A DNA stretch of 64,000 nt from Verrucomicrobiales bacterium (lineage in GTDB: Bacteria > Verrucomicrobiota > Verrucomicrobiia > Verrucomicrobiales > DEV007): assembly GCA_029233965.1 (NCBI GenBank), contig JARGOP010000004.1, positions 41,218-105,217 of the forward strand, given 5' to 3'. Below are positions 44,914 through 53,011 of the stretch, in pieces (the first letter of the stretch is position 1; each line of letters starts with the position of its first letter). The position numbers were made by a program, and so were the translations under genes. The notes beneath the pieces were generated by a model. It did not search any database, was not told the origin of the DNA, and saw nothing but the letters and a program-made list of their open reading frames with translations.

Positions 44914-45750
44914 TTATTTGAGCTGCTGATCTAAAAATTCAGCAACCCGCTTTCCGAGGAATTGGTTTCCGGGTTCTTGATAGTGACAATCATTCGGATT
45001 CTGAAGTTCATCAACCAATGGGGTGATCGCCGAAAACAAATCATTCACGGCAACGCTGTTCTCTTTCATCACTTCAGCGGCCACTGCATTCCGCTCCACG
45101 ATCGACGACGCGGTCCACTTCTTCTCCGGAAGATCAGGGATCGGAGTGGAGCTCGCCCACACGAGCTTGGCGCCGGTTTCCTTCATCCGGGTGACGAGCA
45201 GCTCAAGGCGCTGCCGATACTCATCCAGGGGCGTCGCCCGGTCGTGGATTCCGAAATTGAAATGAATCACATCCCACTTCCCGTCGCCCAACCAGACATC
45301 AAGTTTCTTCAGTCCGGTCGCCGTCGGTCCACAATTCGCCGGCGCTCGATGCACGTTCGCTTTTCCCGCGAGTTCTTTCCGAACCGTCTGGGTGTAGGCG
45401 CGGGAGATGGAGTCACCAATGAGAAGAACACGGGGCAATTCCGGATCGTCTTGCACAAAATCCCAGGCGTTCGACTTGCCGGCCACTTTCTCCCGTTGGT
45501 GAATCGGCAGATAGAAGCTACCGAGCTCGGATTGCAGCGTTTTCTCCCAGGCCTGCTCCTCCGGAGAAAGGGTCAAAACGAGAGCTTGATATTGTGCGTC
45601 GGTTTCCGCTTCAGCTTTCGCCTTTTGAGCCGCGGCTTCCTCCCCATTCGTCGGCTCATCACTGGTCTTCGGCCCGGCCAATGCCACGGTGATGGATCCG
45701 AGAAAGAGCAGTCCGGCCAGAAAACGAAAATTTAAACAGGGTTGTGTCAT
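44914..45750 (-). CDS. Secreted SGNH/GDSL hydrolase
   Basis: The 278-residue protein has a signal peptide (RFLAGLLFLGSITVALAG) and an Ala/Glu-rich, helical linker of about 50 residues (GEEAAAQKAKAEAETDAQY). The SGNH core follows: nucleophile block LLIGDSISRAYTQTV near residue 110, RAPANCGPTATGLKKL, the Asn block VIHFNFGIHDRATPL, and the C-terminal DCHYQEPGNQFLGKRVAEF with the catalytic Asp/His. It is a carbohydrate-esterase-like enzyme acting outside the cytoplasm, probably in deacetylation. It is cotranscribed with the cupin gene downstream. Confidence 0.8.
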   Translation of the reverse strand: MTQPCLNFRFLAGLLFLGSITVALAGPKTSDEPTNGEEAAAQKAKAEAETDAQYQALVLTLSPEEQAWEKTLQSELGSFYLPIHQREKVAGKSNAWDFVQDDPELPRVLLIGDSISRAYTQTVRKELAGKANVHRAPANCGPTATGLKKLDVWLGDGKWDVIHFNFGIHDRATPLDEYRQRLELLVTRMKETGAKLVWASSTPIPDLPEKKWTASSIVERNAVAAEVMKENSVAVNDLFSAITPLVDELQNPNDCHYQEPGNQFLGKRVAEFLDQQLK

Positions 45751-45827
45751 GGACTTAACCCTATTGAATCAGCGGGAAAATCGAAGCGCGGAATGACCCT
45801 TCAACAGGCCACGGAAACTGCGCAAAC

Positions 45828-46940
45828 TCACTCGCCCGCCACGATCGTCGCATCACTCAGGTCGACTTCTTTGCCGTGAAGCTGCTGCCCGAGGAATGCC
45901 TTCACCGCCTCGTCCACAGAAGGGCCGAATCCGGCGCCATGGCCTCCGCCTTCCACGGTCAGGAGGATCGTGGGCACGCCTGCGGCCTCCTGCGCTTTCT
46001 CAAAATCGACCGACTGCGGATAGGGAACGAGTTCATCCTTCGTTCCATGGACGATCAGGGAGGGCTCGTCCGCTGCGGAGACCCAGGAAATTGGAGACGC
46101 GTTTTTCGCTGTGTCAGGATTTTCCTGCAACGTTCCGCCGACCAGTTTCGACTCGGGGGAATCGGGAGCGTTGTGATCGATCTTGCCCGGATGGTCATTC
46201 ATCGTGAGCAGCTCGGAGGGACCGAAAAAGTTCACGACGCAGGTGACTTCGGAGGACACCCCGGGGTGCGGTCCAATTTCGCCCTCCAGTTCCGGGACGT
46301 CACCTGAAACACCTAGCATGGCCACGAGATGACCGCCCGCCGAGGTGCCCCAGACCGCGATGCGATCCGGGGCGATTCCATACTCGCCCGCATTCGCACG
46401 GAGCCAGCGGATCGCCGCTTTGCAATCGTGGATCTGCGCCGGCCATTGTGCTTCATCCGTGAGACGATATCCGATCGAGGCACCGACATACTCGCCGGAA
46501 CCGACATACTCGCTTATGCGGCGACCACCCGAAGCCTTGTCCCCTTTTGCCCAGCCGCCTCCATGGATGAAGACGAGCAGAGGAAGGGGTTCACTGTCTT
46601 TGCTGTGATCCTTCGGTAAAAACAGATCGAGCGCCTGGCGCGGATTATTGGTTCCTGCGTAGTCGAGGTCGGAAACGACGGTGACGTTTTCAGAGGCTCC
46701 GCCCCGACTTTTCCCCTGCCCCATTTTGCTGCGTATCGCCTCGTCCTCGGCACGCGAAATAAAGCCGTCCCCATTCTGATCCACCCGCTGGAAATTTTTC
46801 TGCAACGGTGCCGGCAGCTCCTCTTTCGCGAGCTGACCATCACCGTTTTTATCCCACTGATCGAATCTGCCCTGACTTTGCCCCTGGAAAGGGAGAACGA
46901 GGAAGAGGAGGATCACCGGGGCGGCCGTGGATTTTTTCAT
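45828..46940 (-). CDS. Secreted EF-hand/alpha-beta hydrolase (BD-FAE-like esterase)
   Basis: The 370-residue protein has a signal peptide (KKSTAAPVILLFLVLPFQGQ) and two EF-hand loops (DKNGDGQLAKEE near 29-40 and DQNGDGFISRAE). A serine-hydrolase domain follows: oxyanion HGGGW (LLVFIHGGGWAKGDK), nucleophile elbow GTSAGG, and the late Asp/His pair (HGTKDELVP, VEGGGHGAGF). It matches the BD-FAE/carboxylesterase group common in PVC genomes, where EF-hands are thought to bind Ca2+ for stability. Its start lies 50 bp downstream of the ptxE stop on the same strand, so it is the gene after the ptx operon but unrelated in function. Confidence 0.85.
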   Translation of the reverse strand: MKKSTAAPVILLFLVLPFQGQSQGRFDQWDKNGDGQLAKEELPAPLQKNFQRVDQNGDGFISRAEDEAIRSKMGQGKSRGGASENVTVVSDLDYAGTNNPRQALDLFLPKDHSKDSEPLPLLVFIHGGGWAKGDKASGGRRISEYVGSGEYVGASIGYRLTDEAQWPAQIHDCKAAIRWLRANAGEYGIAPDRIAVWGTSAGGHLVAMLGVSGDVPELEGEIGPHPGVSSEVTCVVNFFGPSELLTMNDHPGKIDHNAPDSPESKLVGGTLQENPDTAKNASPISWVSAADEPSLIVHGTKDELVPYPQSVDFEKAQEAAGVPTILLTVEGGGHGAGFGPSVDEAVKAFLGQQLHGKEVDLSDATIVAGE

Positions 46941-46990
46941 GGAGCCTTTAACCCCGCCTCGTGGACAAGGTTGCGGAAAAACGGGGCGAT

Positions 46991-47866
46991 CTAGGCGGCT
47001 CTTTTCCTCGCGAATTCACAAAACCGGCTCGCAACTGAGGAAGCGGGAAGGTCCGACGAAGTGACAAGTCTGATTCCCTTTTTCAGCCGGACTCCCCGGA
47101 GAGAGATTTCGCAAAGTGAGCCGAGGAGCAGTTCCTCCCGCACCGCCCCTTTGAGGACGAGGGATACCCCGAGACCCGCCTTGACCCCTTCCTTGACTGC
47201 CTCCGTCGAACCGAGCGTTTGTGAAATCGTCAGACTCGCGGCAAGATCCCCGAGAAATTCGCTGAGGATGCGCCCCGTCCCCGTTCCTTTTTCCCCTCCG
47301 AGAATCTTCTCTTCGACGAGGGCTTCCGGCCGAATCGTCTTCCGGCCCGCCCAGCGATGTTCCGGCCCGACGATGAGGACGACGGGTTCCTCCCTCCAGA
47401 GGAGATTCCTGAATTTCCCGCTCCGGTCCTCCTCGTCGTTCCACCACTCCATCGCTGCGACATCGATCTCACCGCTCTGAAGCTTCCCCGCGATCGCCGG
47501 ATTCGTGTCGATGAAGATACTCCCGGAGACGTCCGCTTCGCCGAGAAACCGGCTGAAGACGGGCTGAATCAAATACGTGCCCACATTGGAGGAGGCACCG
47601 ACACGAAGCCGTGACTGATCGAGACTTCGCTGCGCGAGTTCCGCCAGCTCGATCAAACTCCTCGCATGGCGTACGAATTCTTCAGCCCGCTCCGCGACTT
47701 CGCAGCGAACCGTTCCCCGCTCAATGAGGCGGGAGCCAAGAGACTCCTCCAGCTTGCGGACATGCTGGGAAACCGCCGGTTGGGTTACTCCGAGCCTCTT
47801 CGAAGCGGCCGCGAAGCTACCGGTATCGATGACGGCGAGGAGACTTTTTACTTGGGTCAGGTTCAT
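46991..47866 (-). CDS. ptxE: LysR-type regulator of the phosphite operon
   Basis: The 291-residue protein has the LysR winged helix-turn-helix (TGSFAAASKRLGVTQPAVSQHVRKLEESLG) and the effector domain with RLRVGASSNVGTYLIQPVFSRFLGEADV. It is the last gene of the ptx cluster and overlaps ptxD by 4 bp (ATGA), so it is translated with it. In the classical Pseudomonas stutzeri cluster the fifth gene ptxE also encodes a LysR regulator, whose exact role is unsettled. The effector is presumably phosphite or a related signal (inference). Confidence 0.85.
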   Translation of the reverse strand: MNLTQVKSLLAVIDTGSFAAASKRLGVTQPAVSQHVRKLEESLGSRLIERGTVRCEVAERAEEFVRHARSLIELAELAQRSLDQSRLRVGASSNVGTYLIQPVFSRFLGEADVSGSIFIDTNPAIAGKLQSGEIDVAAMEWWNDEEDRSGKFRNLLWREEPVVLIVGPEHRWAGRKTIRPEALVEEKILGGEKGTGTGRILSEFLGDLAASLTISQTLGSTEAVKEGVKAGLGVSLVLKGAVREELLLGSLCEISLRGVRLKKGIRLVTSSDLPASSVASRFCEFARKRAA

Positions 47867-48888
47867 TCGAAAGCGGATGGATTCAGGGCGTGTTCGGGGA
47901 TCTGCCCCGCAAAAAAGGATTTCAACTGCTGAGCGGCCTCCATCGCAATGTGTTTTCTCACTTCCTCGACGGCAGAACCAAGGTGAGGAGTGAAAAAAGT
48001 CTGCTCCCTGTTTTCGAGAAGCCGGGCCGGAATCTTTCGGGGTCGGTCAGGGAGAGCCCAGTCCTCCAGTTCGAAGACGTCGGCCGCGTAGGCTCCGAGG
48101 TGTCCTCGCTCCAAAGAATCGGCCACCGCTTCTTCGTCGACGACTGAACCGCGACAGACGTTGACGAGGATGGCCCCCGGCTTCATTCGTTCCAGAAACC
48201 GGGCATCCACAAGATGTCTCGTTTCATCGTTGAGAGGAAGGAAAAGGGCGATCACATCCGCATTCGCGAGGATCTCGTCGAGCCCGAGCAGGGAGATCTT
48301 CAAGTCGTCGAGGAGATCCTCCGCGACCGGATTTTCGTCCGTGGCGATCAAGCGACAGTCAAACCCGCTGAGACGACGGGCAAAGGCTTTGCCGACCGCT
48401 CCCAACCCGACAAGTCCGACCGTTTTTCCAGCGAGACCGAAGCCATAGAAAATCGGTCGCCACCCCCGGAACGCACCGCTTCGAATATGGTGGTCGCCCG
48501 GCACGCATTTCCTCGCCACCCCGAGAAGAAGCGCCACCGCGAGTTCGGCGGTGGGGATCGTGAGGAGGTCAGGGACATTGGTGAAAAGCACTCCCGAATC
48601 GGTGCAGGCCCCGACGTCGAAATTGTCATACCCTTTCAACGCCCCGGCGATGATCCTGAGATTGGGACATTGATCGAGAAAGGCCTGATCAACCGTATCG
48701 GGCATGAACACCATGAGACCATCAGCCCTCCTGCAGTTCGCCATGAGGGTTTCCAACGGCCAGGAATCCCGGGTTTCGTTGAGGATCGGGTCGCAGAAAT
48801 CTTCGAGAAAGCTCACGACCTCCGGATGAATCCAATGGGTGACGACGAGATTCGGTTTCTTTGAAATCATAGGCACCGGACGGCTCAC
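47863..48888 (-). CDS. ptxD: NAD-dependent phosphite dehydrogenase
   Basis: The protein oxidises phosphite to phosphate with NAD+. Counting from GTG 48888 (which overlaps the ptxC stop as GTGA; ATG 48870 is the alternative), the segments GALKGYDNFDV, VPDLLTIPTAELAV, AFRGWRPIFYGFGL and DVFELEDWA match PtxD closely. Known catalytic residues of the P. stutzeri enzyme (Lys76, Arg237, Glu266, His292) map to K85, R246, E275 and H302. Pocket residues Met53, Trp134, Tyr139 and Ser295 map to M62, W143, Y148 and S305. The Rossmann motif is GLGAVG, and an acidic residue (D184) at the end of the second strand favours NAD over NADP. The length is as expected. Confidence 0.95.
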   Translation of the reverse strand: MSRPVPMISKKPNLVVTHWIHPEVVSFLEDFCDPILNETRDSWPLETLMANCRRADGLMVFMPDTVDQAFLDQCPNLRIIAGALKGYDNFDVGACTDSGVLFTNVPDLLTIPTAELAVALLLGVARKCVPGDHHIRSGAFRGWRPIFYGFGLAGKTVGLVGLGAVGKAFARRLSGFDCRLIATDENPVAEDLLDDLKISLLGLDEILANADVIALFLPLNDETRHLVDARFLERMKPGAILVNVCRGSVVDEEAVADSLERGHLGAYAADVFELEDWALPDRPRKIPARLLENREQTFFTPHLGSAVEEVRKHIAMEAAQQLKSFFAGQIPEHALNPSAFE

Positions 48889-49694
48889 TTAAACCGGCGA
48901 CGCAGTTGCGCACCGGTCGCGTCGACAATCATCACCATCGCCAGAATCACGAGGATGATCGCGAACATTTCATCGTATCGCAAAATTCTCAACGCGCCGA
49001 TGAGTTGGAATCCGATTCCCCCGGCACCGACGATCCCGAGAAGAGTCGAAGCCCTGAAGTTGTACTCCCACCGGTAGAACGCCGTATCTGCCATTTGAGG
49101 AATCACCTGCGGAAGGTAACCGTGAATGATCGTCTGAAGTCGGTTCGCGCCCGTACTTTCGACCGCCTCGACGGGTCGGGGATCGACATGCTCAATCGAC
49201 TCCGCGAAAAACTTCCCGACCATTCCTATCGAATGAATTCCGAGTGCGAGGGCGCCGGGAAGGGCTCCGAATCCGACGGCGGCCACGAGGACGATACCGA
49301 GGATGAGCTCCGGGACAGCGCGGGTGAGGCTTAAGATCGCTCTCGCAATCTGATAGACGACAGGATGAGGAGTCGTGTTCTGAGCCGCGCAGAATCCGAT
49401 CAGGACGGAAAAGACAAGAGCTAATGCGGTGCCGCCAATGCTCATCCCGAGCGTGTCGATGAGCGGTTTGACCCACTCCTTCCAGTTCGAAAAATCGGGC
49501 GGCAGCATCTCGAGGAAAAGACTGCCCATGTCAGGCAGCCCCTCCCAGAGACGTTTAAAATCAAAAAGGTCAACGTACCAAGCGGCCACGAGGACCGTGA
49601 TGAGAACCGCCCCCACTTCAACTGCGTTCCGCCGTCGCTGGCGGGACTCACCGTCGAGAATAGCTGCGTATTGAGGATCAGAGGCGGTCTCCAT
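48885..49694 (-). CDS. ptxC: Phosphite ABC transporter permease
   Basis: The 269-residue inner-membrane protein belongs to the PhnE/PtxC permease family. After a basic N-terminus it has about six helices, and the family's EAA loop for contact with the ATPase is EAVESTGANRLQTIIHGYLPQVIPQM. Family segments LTRAVPELILGIVLVAAVGFGALPGALAL and STLLGIVGAGGIGFQLIGAL are clear. It starts 32 bp after ptxB and its stop overlaps the ptxD start by 4 bp, so it is part of the operon. Confidence 0.9.
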   Translation of the reverse strand: METASDPQYAAILDGESRQRRRNAVEVGAVLITVLVAAWYVDLFDFKRLWEGLPDMGSLFLEMLPPDFSNWKEWVKPLIDTLGMSIGGTALALVFSVLIGFCAAQNTTPHPVVYQIARAILSLTRAVPELILGIVLVAAVGFGALPGALALGIHSIGMVGKFFAESIEHVDPRPVEAVESTGANRLQTIIHGYLPQVIPQMADTAFYRWEYNFRASTLLGIVGAGGIGFQLIGALRILRYDEMFAIILVILAMVMIVDATGAQLRRRFK

Positions 49695-49726
49695 GGGGTC
49701 TCAGCGTTCCGTGAAATAGGGGAATG

Positions 49727-50578
49727 TTAATCAAGGATCGAGGTGAGTTTTCTCACCTTCTCGTAGTCCTCGTCTTTTGCTTCCGCAAAACCGTCGGCCT
49801 TGAGCTTTCCGAGAATTTCCTCATCCTTGAGGTTGTAGAACGCGTTCCTGATTTTCTCCTTCAGTTCCGGCGCAAGGTATCCCTGCATCGTCCAGGGGTA
49901 GTTGGGATAGGCGGGAGAGACTTCGATCGCTTTGACCTTCGCGGGGTCAATCGTTCCCTTCGCCACAAGTGCCTCATAGATCGGCTGGCTCATGCCGCCG
50001 ACTTCTGCATTTCCGTTCTGGACGGCAAGCGCAACGGCGTCATGAGATCCCAGAAACTGCTCCGAGTAGTCCCGGCCCGCTTCGAGACCCCGGTCGATCA
50101 GGAGCGACTTGGGAATGAGATGGCTCGAAGTGGACGCCTGATCTCCGTAGGCCATCGTCTTCCCTTTCACATCCTCAGGTTTTTCAATGCCCGCCTCAAC
50201 GCTTCCGATGAAAACACTGTGGTAGGTCGGAGACCCGTCTTTCATCTGAGCCGCAAAAGGCTCCAGCTCCGGGCTTTTGTCTTTCGCAAGAACGTAGGAG
50301 AGTGGGCCGAAGTAGCCAAGTTCAAGCCGTCCACGGCGCATCGCTTCGATCATCGAGGAATAGTCCGTCGTCACGACGATTTCGACCTTTTTACCCAGTT
50401 CCGCTTCCAGGTAGTTTTTGAGGCCTTCGTTGGCTTTGATAATGGTCGAAGCATTCTCATCAGGGAGAAGGGCAACGCGGAGGGTATCAGGATCACTCTT
50501 TTCATCGGCATAGCCGGGAGCAATCAGGGTGAGTGCTGCAAAAAAGGCAGCGATCAGAGAGATGGTATTTTTCATCAT
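49727..50578 (-). CDS. ptxB: Periplasmic phosphite-binding protein
   Basis: The 283-residue protein has a signal peptide (KNTISLIAAFFAALTLIAPGYA) and is a PhnD-family substrate-binding protein: LRVALLPDENASTI, then RGRLELGYFGPLSYVLAKD and the anion-binding segment GDQASTSSHLIPKSLL. YFGPLSYV and the STSS turn are typical of the phosphite/phosphonate group. Its place between the ATPase and permease genes and next to ptxD supports phosphite as the ligand, though phosphonates cannot be excluded by sequence alone. ATG at 50578 or the adjacent ATG at 50575 is the start. Confidence 0.9.
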   Translation of the reverse strand: MMKNTISLIAAFFAALTLIAPGYADEKSDPDTLRVALLPDENASTIIKANEGLKNYLEAELGKKVEIVVTTDYSSMIEAMRRGRLELGYFGPLSYVLAKDKSPELEPFAAQMKDGSPTYHSVFIGSVEAGIEKPEDVKGKTMAYGDQASTSSHLIPKSLLIDRGLEAGRDYSEQFLGSHDAVALAVQNGNAEVGGMSQPIYEALVAKGTIDPAKVKAIEVSPAYPNYPWTMQGYLAPELKEKIRNAFYNLKDEEILGKLKADGFAEAKDEDYEKVRKLTSILD

Positions 50579-50631
50579 GAGTTCTTGTTAGGGTATTATG
50601 GTTGGGTTTCGTCGAAACGGGGAAGAAGGGA

Positions 50632-51477
50632 TCAGCGGACTGCGGCGAGGGCCGGGTCTTTCGTTGAGGAGGCATCAACTCCGGTTTTCCGGGAGTCGCT
50701 CTTTTCCACCGGTGTCTCTCCCTCGTAAATGGATGCAAGCGCGGCTTCGTTGAGTTGCTCCGGCGTGTCGTCAAAAACGATGCGGCCATGGGCGAGGGCC
50801 ACGATTCGATCTCCGAACTCCTTCGCAAACTCCACCTGGTGAAGACTGATCACGAGCGTGATGCCATCGCGGCGGCAGACATCGCGCAAGAGAGTGAGAA
50901 GCTGCCTGGAGGTTGCGGGATCGAGACTGGCGACCGGCTCGTCCGCCAGAATCAAGCCGGGCTCCATCGCGAGAGCACGGGCCACTCCGACCCGCTGCTG
51001 TTGGCCGCCGCTCAGCTGATCGACCCGCTGCAGGGCCTTGTCGAGCAGGCCGACGCGGTCGAGGCAGGAGAGCGCCTTTTCGCGGTCAGGGCGCGGAAGG
51101 GCAAAAAGAGATCGCAGGGTGGAAAATCGGGAAAGCCTCGCGGTCAGGACATTGGTCAGCGCGGTTTGTCTTCCGATCAGCTGATGCTGCTGAAAGACCA
51201 TCCCGGTGCGACGGCGGTGCTTTCGAATCTTTGAAACTCCTGACAAGTCTCCCAATACGGGACAGCTCACGGTTCCTTCGGTCGGACTGACGAGGAGATT
51301 CATGGCGCGGAGGAGGGTCGATTTTCCCGCTCCGGAACGACCCAGCAGGATTGTCACTTCCCCTTCGTGAATCTCAAGGTCTTGTGGAGAGAGCGCTTTG
51401 GTTCCCCCGGGATAGGTGACTCCCACTCCCGTGAGGCGGAGGATCGGTTCGGAAGAGGAAGGGACGGACTCATTCAT
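50632..51477 (-). CDS. ptxA: Phosphite ABC transporter ATPase
   Basis: The 281-residue ATPase has Walker [10 protein letters not shown] (46-54), Q-loop [20 protein letters not shown], the signature [16 protein letters not shown], Walker B LILADEP and the H-loop [13 protein letters not shown]. These match the PhnC/PtxA group. The C-terminal 30 residues ([26 protein letters not shown]) are an extra polar tail. It is the first gene of the operon. Its ATG directly abuts a 40-bp palindrome, leaving no recognisable Shine-Dalgarno sequence. No other start codon lies nearby, so it may be leaderless or translated through an unusual site. Confidence 0.9.
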   Translation of the reverse strand: MNESVPSSSEPILRLTGVGVTYPGGTKALSPQDLEIHEGEVTILLGRSGAGKSTLLRAMNLLVSPTEGTVSCPVLGDLSGVSKIRKHRRRTGMVFQQHQLIGRQTALTNVLTARLSRFSTLRSLFALPRPDREKALSCLDRVGLLDKALQRVDQLSGGQQQRVGVARALAMEPGLILADEPVASLDPATSRQLLTLLRDVCRRDGITLVISLHQVEFAKEFGDRIVALAHGRIVFDDTPEQLNEAALASIYEGETPVEKSDSRKTGVDASSTKDPALAAVR

Positions 51478-51517
51478 AACGTTTCGTGATAGAAAATCGT
51501 TTTCTATCGCAAACGTT
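51478..51517. promoter_or_regulatory. Extended palindrome abutting the ptxA start codon
   Basis: The inner arms ATAGAAAA / TTTTCTAT flank TCG, and the outer arms AACGTTT / AAACGTT lie 3-4 bases further out. The 40-bp element ends exactly at the ptxA ATG. It is AT-rich in a GC-rich region and replaces the usual ribosome-binding site. It is a strong candidate operator for the phosphite operon, possibly for PtxE or a Pho-type regulator, or an RNA hairpin at the start of translation. It does not match the direct-repeat Pho box. Confidence 0.75.
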
Positions 51518-51555
51518 TATGGAGAACGCCCGAACCACCAGCGTTCCTTCGTTAA

Positions 51556-51587
51556 GAAATCTTCACCGCAAGCGCCGTGAAGATTTC
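51556..51587 (-). terminator. Perfect hairpin between the alcohol dehydrogenase and ptx operon
   Basis: GAAATCTTCAC and GTGAAGATTTC form a perfect 11-bp stem with a 10-base loop, starting 48 bases after the dehydrogenase stop. On the minus strand the stem ends in TTTCTTAACG, a weak U-tract. It probably terminates the dehydrogenase transcript and insulates the ptx promoter. Confidence 0.6.
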
Positions 51588-51634
51588 GTCACCTTCCTGT
51601 CGACGCCCTGATTCAACGTCTCGAAAAAACCCGG

Positions 51635-52645
51635 TCACTCAAAATCGTTCTGCAACACGATCCGGTGCGCAGGGCTCTCATCATGCAGCTTTTTCATCGC
51701 CTCATTGACCTCCGACATCGGCAGCACTTCCGTCTGTGGTGCAATGCCGTGACGGGCGGAGAAATCGAGCATCTTCTGCGTCGTGACCGGGCTCCCGAGC
51801 GGGGAAGCTCCGATCGATTTGTCTCCCGTGATGAGTGGGAACACCGCCGCACTGACACTCGGCGCGGCCCCGACGAGGTGTAGCTTTCCTTTAGGCCGCA
51901 GGGCCGCGACATACTTGTCCCAGTCGAGCTCGACATTCACGGTGACGAGGAGAAAATCGAAACTGTCCGCCGCCTTGTCGAGCGCATCCGGGTCTTTGGA
52001 GTTGATGAAATGATGAGCCCCGAAACCGCGGGCATGTTCCTCCTTATCCGGACTCGTCGAGAAGGCGGTGACCTCGCAGCCCCACTTATTGAGAAACTGC
52101 AGCGCCATGTGACCGAGGCCACCGATCCCGACGACACCAACGCGATCCGTTGGGGATACCTGATTCGTGACGATGGGGTTGAAGACGGTGATCCCTCCGC
52201 AGAAGAGCGGTCCGACTGCCGCCGCATCAAGCCCTTCCGGTAGCGCGGTGACCCAAAGCGCGTCCGCCCGGACCCGATCAGCAAAGCCTCCGTGACGTCC
52301 CACGATCGTCGATTCATTATTCGCGCAAAGGTTCTGATTTCCACCAAGGCACTGCTCGCATTTCCGGCAGGACTTGCTGTACCAGCCGAGACCGACTTTC
52401 TGCCCGACTTCGAGATGGGTCACGTTTTCTCCCTTTTCGGAAATGCGACCGGAGACCTCGTGACCGGGGACGAAAGGATACTGGCTTATCCCCCAATCGT
52501 TCGACCACATGCTGAGGTCGCTGTGGCAGATGCCGCAAAAATCGACCGCGATTTCCACTTCATCCGGCCCGAGCTCGCCGGGATCGTATTCAAAACGTTC
52601 CAGTTTTCCGTTCGATTCAGTGGCGGCGTAGGCTTGGATACTCAT
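51635..52645 (-). CDS. Zinc-dependent NAD(P) alcohol dehydrogenase (YahK/CAD-like)
   Basis: ATG 52645 (MSIQAYAATESNGKLE) gives 336 residues; the track adds 16. Catalytic zinc ligands are in DFCGICHSDLSMW and GHEVSGRI. The structural zinc loop is CRKCEQCLGGNQNLC (four Cys), and the Rossmann motif is GIGGLGHMALQFL. The arrangement matches the cinnamyl-alcohol/aldehyde reductase group (YahK-like), usually NADPH-dependent reduction of aldehydes in the cytosol. It lies upstream of the ptx operon on the same strand but is separated by a hairpin, so a phosphite-related role is unlikely. Confidence 0.85.
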   Translation of the reverse strand: MSIQAYAATESNGKLERFEYDPGELGPDEVEIAVDFCGICHSDLSMWSNDWGISQYPFVPGHEVSGRISEKGENVTHLEVGQKVGLGWYSKSCRKCEQCLGGNQNLCANNESTIVGRHGGFADRVRADALWVTALPEGLDAAAVGPLFCGGITVFNPIVTNQVSPTDRVGVVGIGGLGHMALQFLNKWGCEVTAFSTSPDKEEHARGFGAHHFINSKDPDALDKAADSFDFLLVTVNVELDWDKYVAALRPKGKLHLVGAAPSVSAAVFPLITGDKSIGASPLGSPVTTQKMLDFSARHGIAPQTEVLPMSEVNEAMKKLHDESPAHRIVLQNDFE

Positions 52646-52742
52646 GACTGAAGTTACGCCCGGGCTGGAGATCCGACATGGAAATCTCATCACAAAAAAA
52701 GGGAGTGAGCCGGTTTCAGGATTAGGCTAGAGTGTCTAAGAA

Positions 52743-52994
52743 ATGGAGGACTCGATTCAGGAACTGGCCGACGCGATTTATCGCGAGAAGGTACTGCGAG
52801 CGCGGAAGATGTCCGTAGCTGAGCGCATCGAGACGGGCATTGAACTCGGCATCGTTGCTGAGAAAGCAATGATCTCAGGAATACGCGCCCAGTTTCCTGA
52901 GGCCTCCGCTGAAGAGCAGAAGGAAATCCTCACGACTCGTCTCCGCCGACTCAGGAAGCTCCACGAGCGGGATCTTTTTAAAATCGTAAACTGA
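52743..52994 (+). CDS. Small helical protein, possible antitoxin partner
   Basis: The 83-residue protein is almost entirely helical and charged (EDSIQELADAIYREKVLRARKMSVAERIETG, then EEQKEILTTRLRRLRKLHERDLFKIV). It has no signal or membrane segment. It lies 17 bp upstream of a nucleotidyltransferase-like gene on the same strand. Such small acidic/basic helical partners often precede nucleotidyltransferase toxins, but no named antitoxin family was recognised. It could equally be a conserved accessory protein of the downstream enzyme. Confidence 0.6.
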   Translation: MEDSIQELADAIYREKVLRARKMSVAERIETGIELGIVAEKAMISGIRAQFPEASAEEQKEILTTRLRRLRKLHERDLFKIVN

Positions 52995-53011
52995 GCGGAG
53001 AATTAACTGCG

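Noticed and set aside
46440-46520. Tandem duplication in the EF-hand esterase (EYVGSGEYVG)
   Set aside because: The 18-base repetition is too short and fits the variable loop of this family; no strong evidence of slippage.
51478-51634. Pho box upstream of ptxA
   Set aside because: The element is a palindrome, not the pair of CTGTCAT-like direct repeats bound by PhoB.
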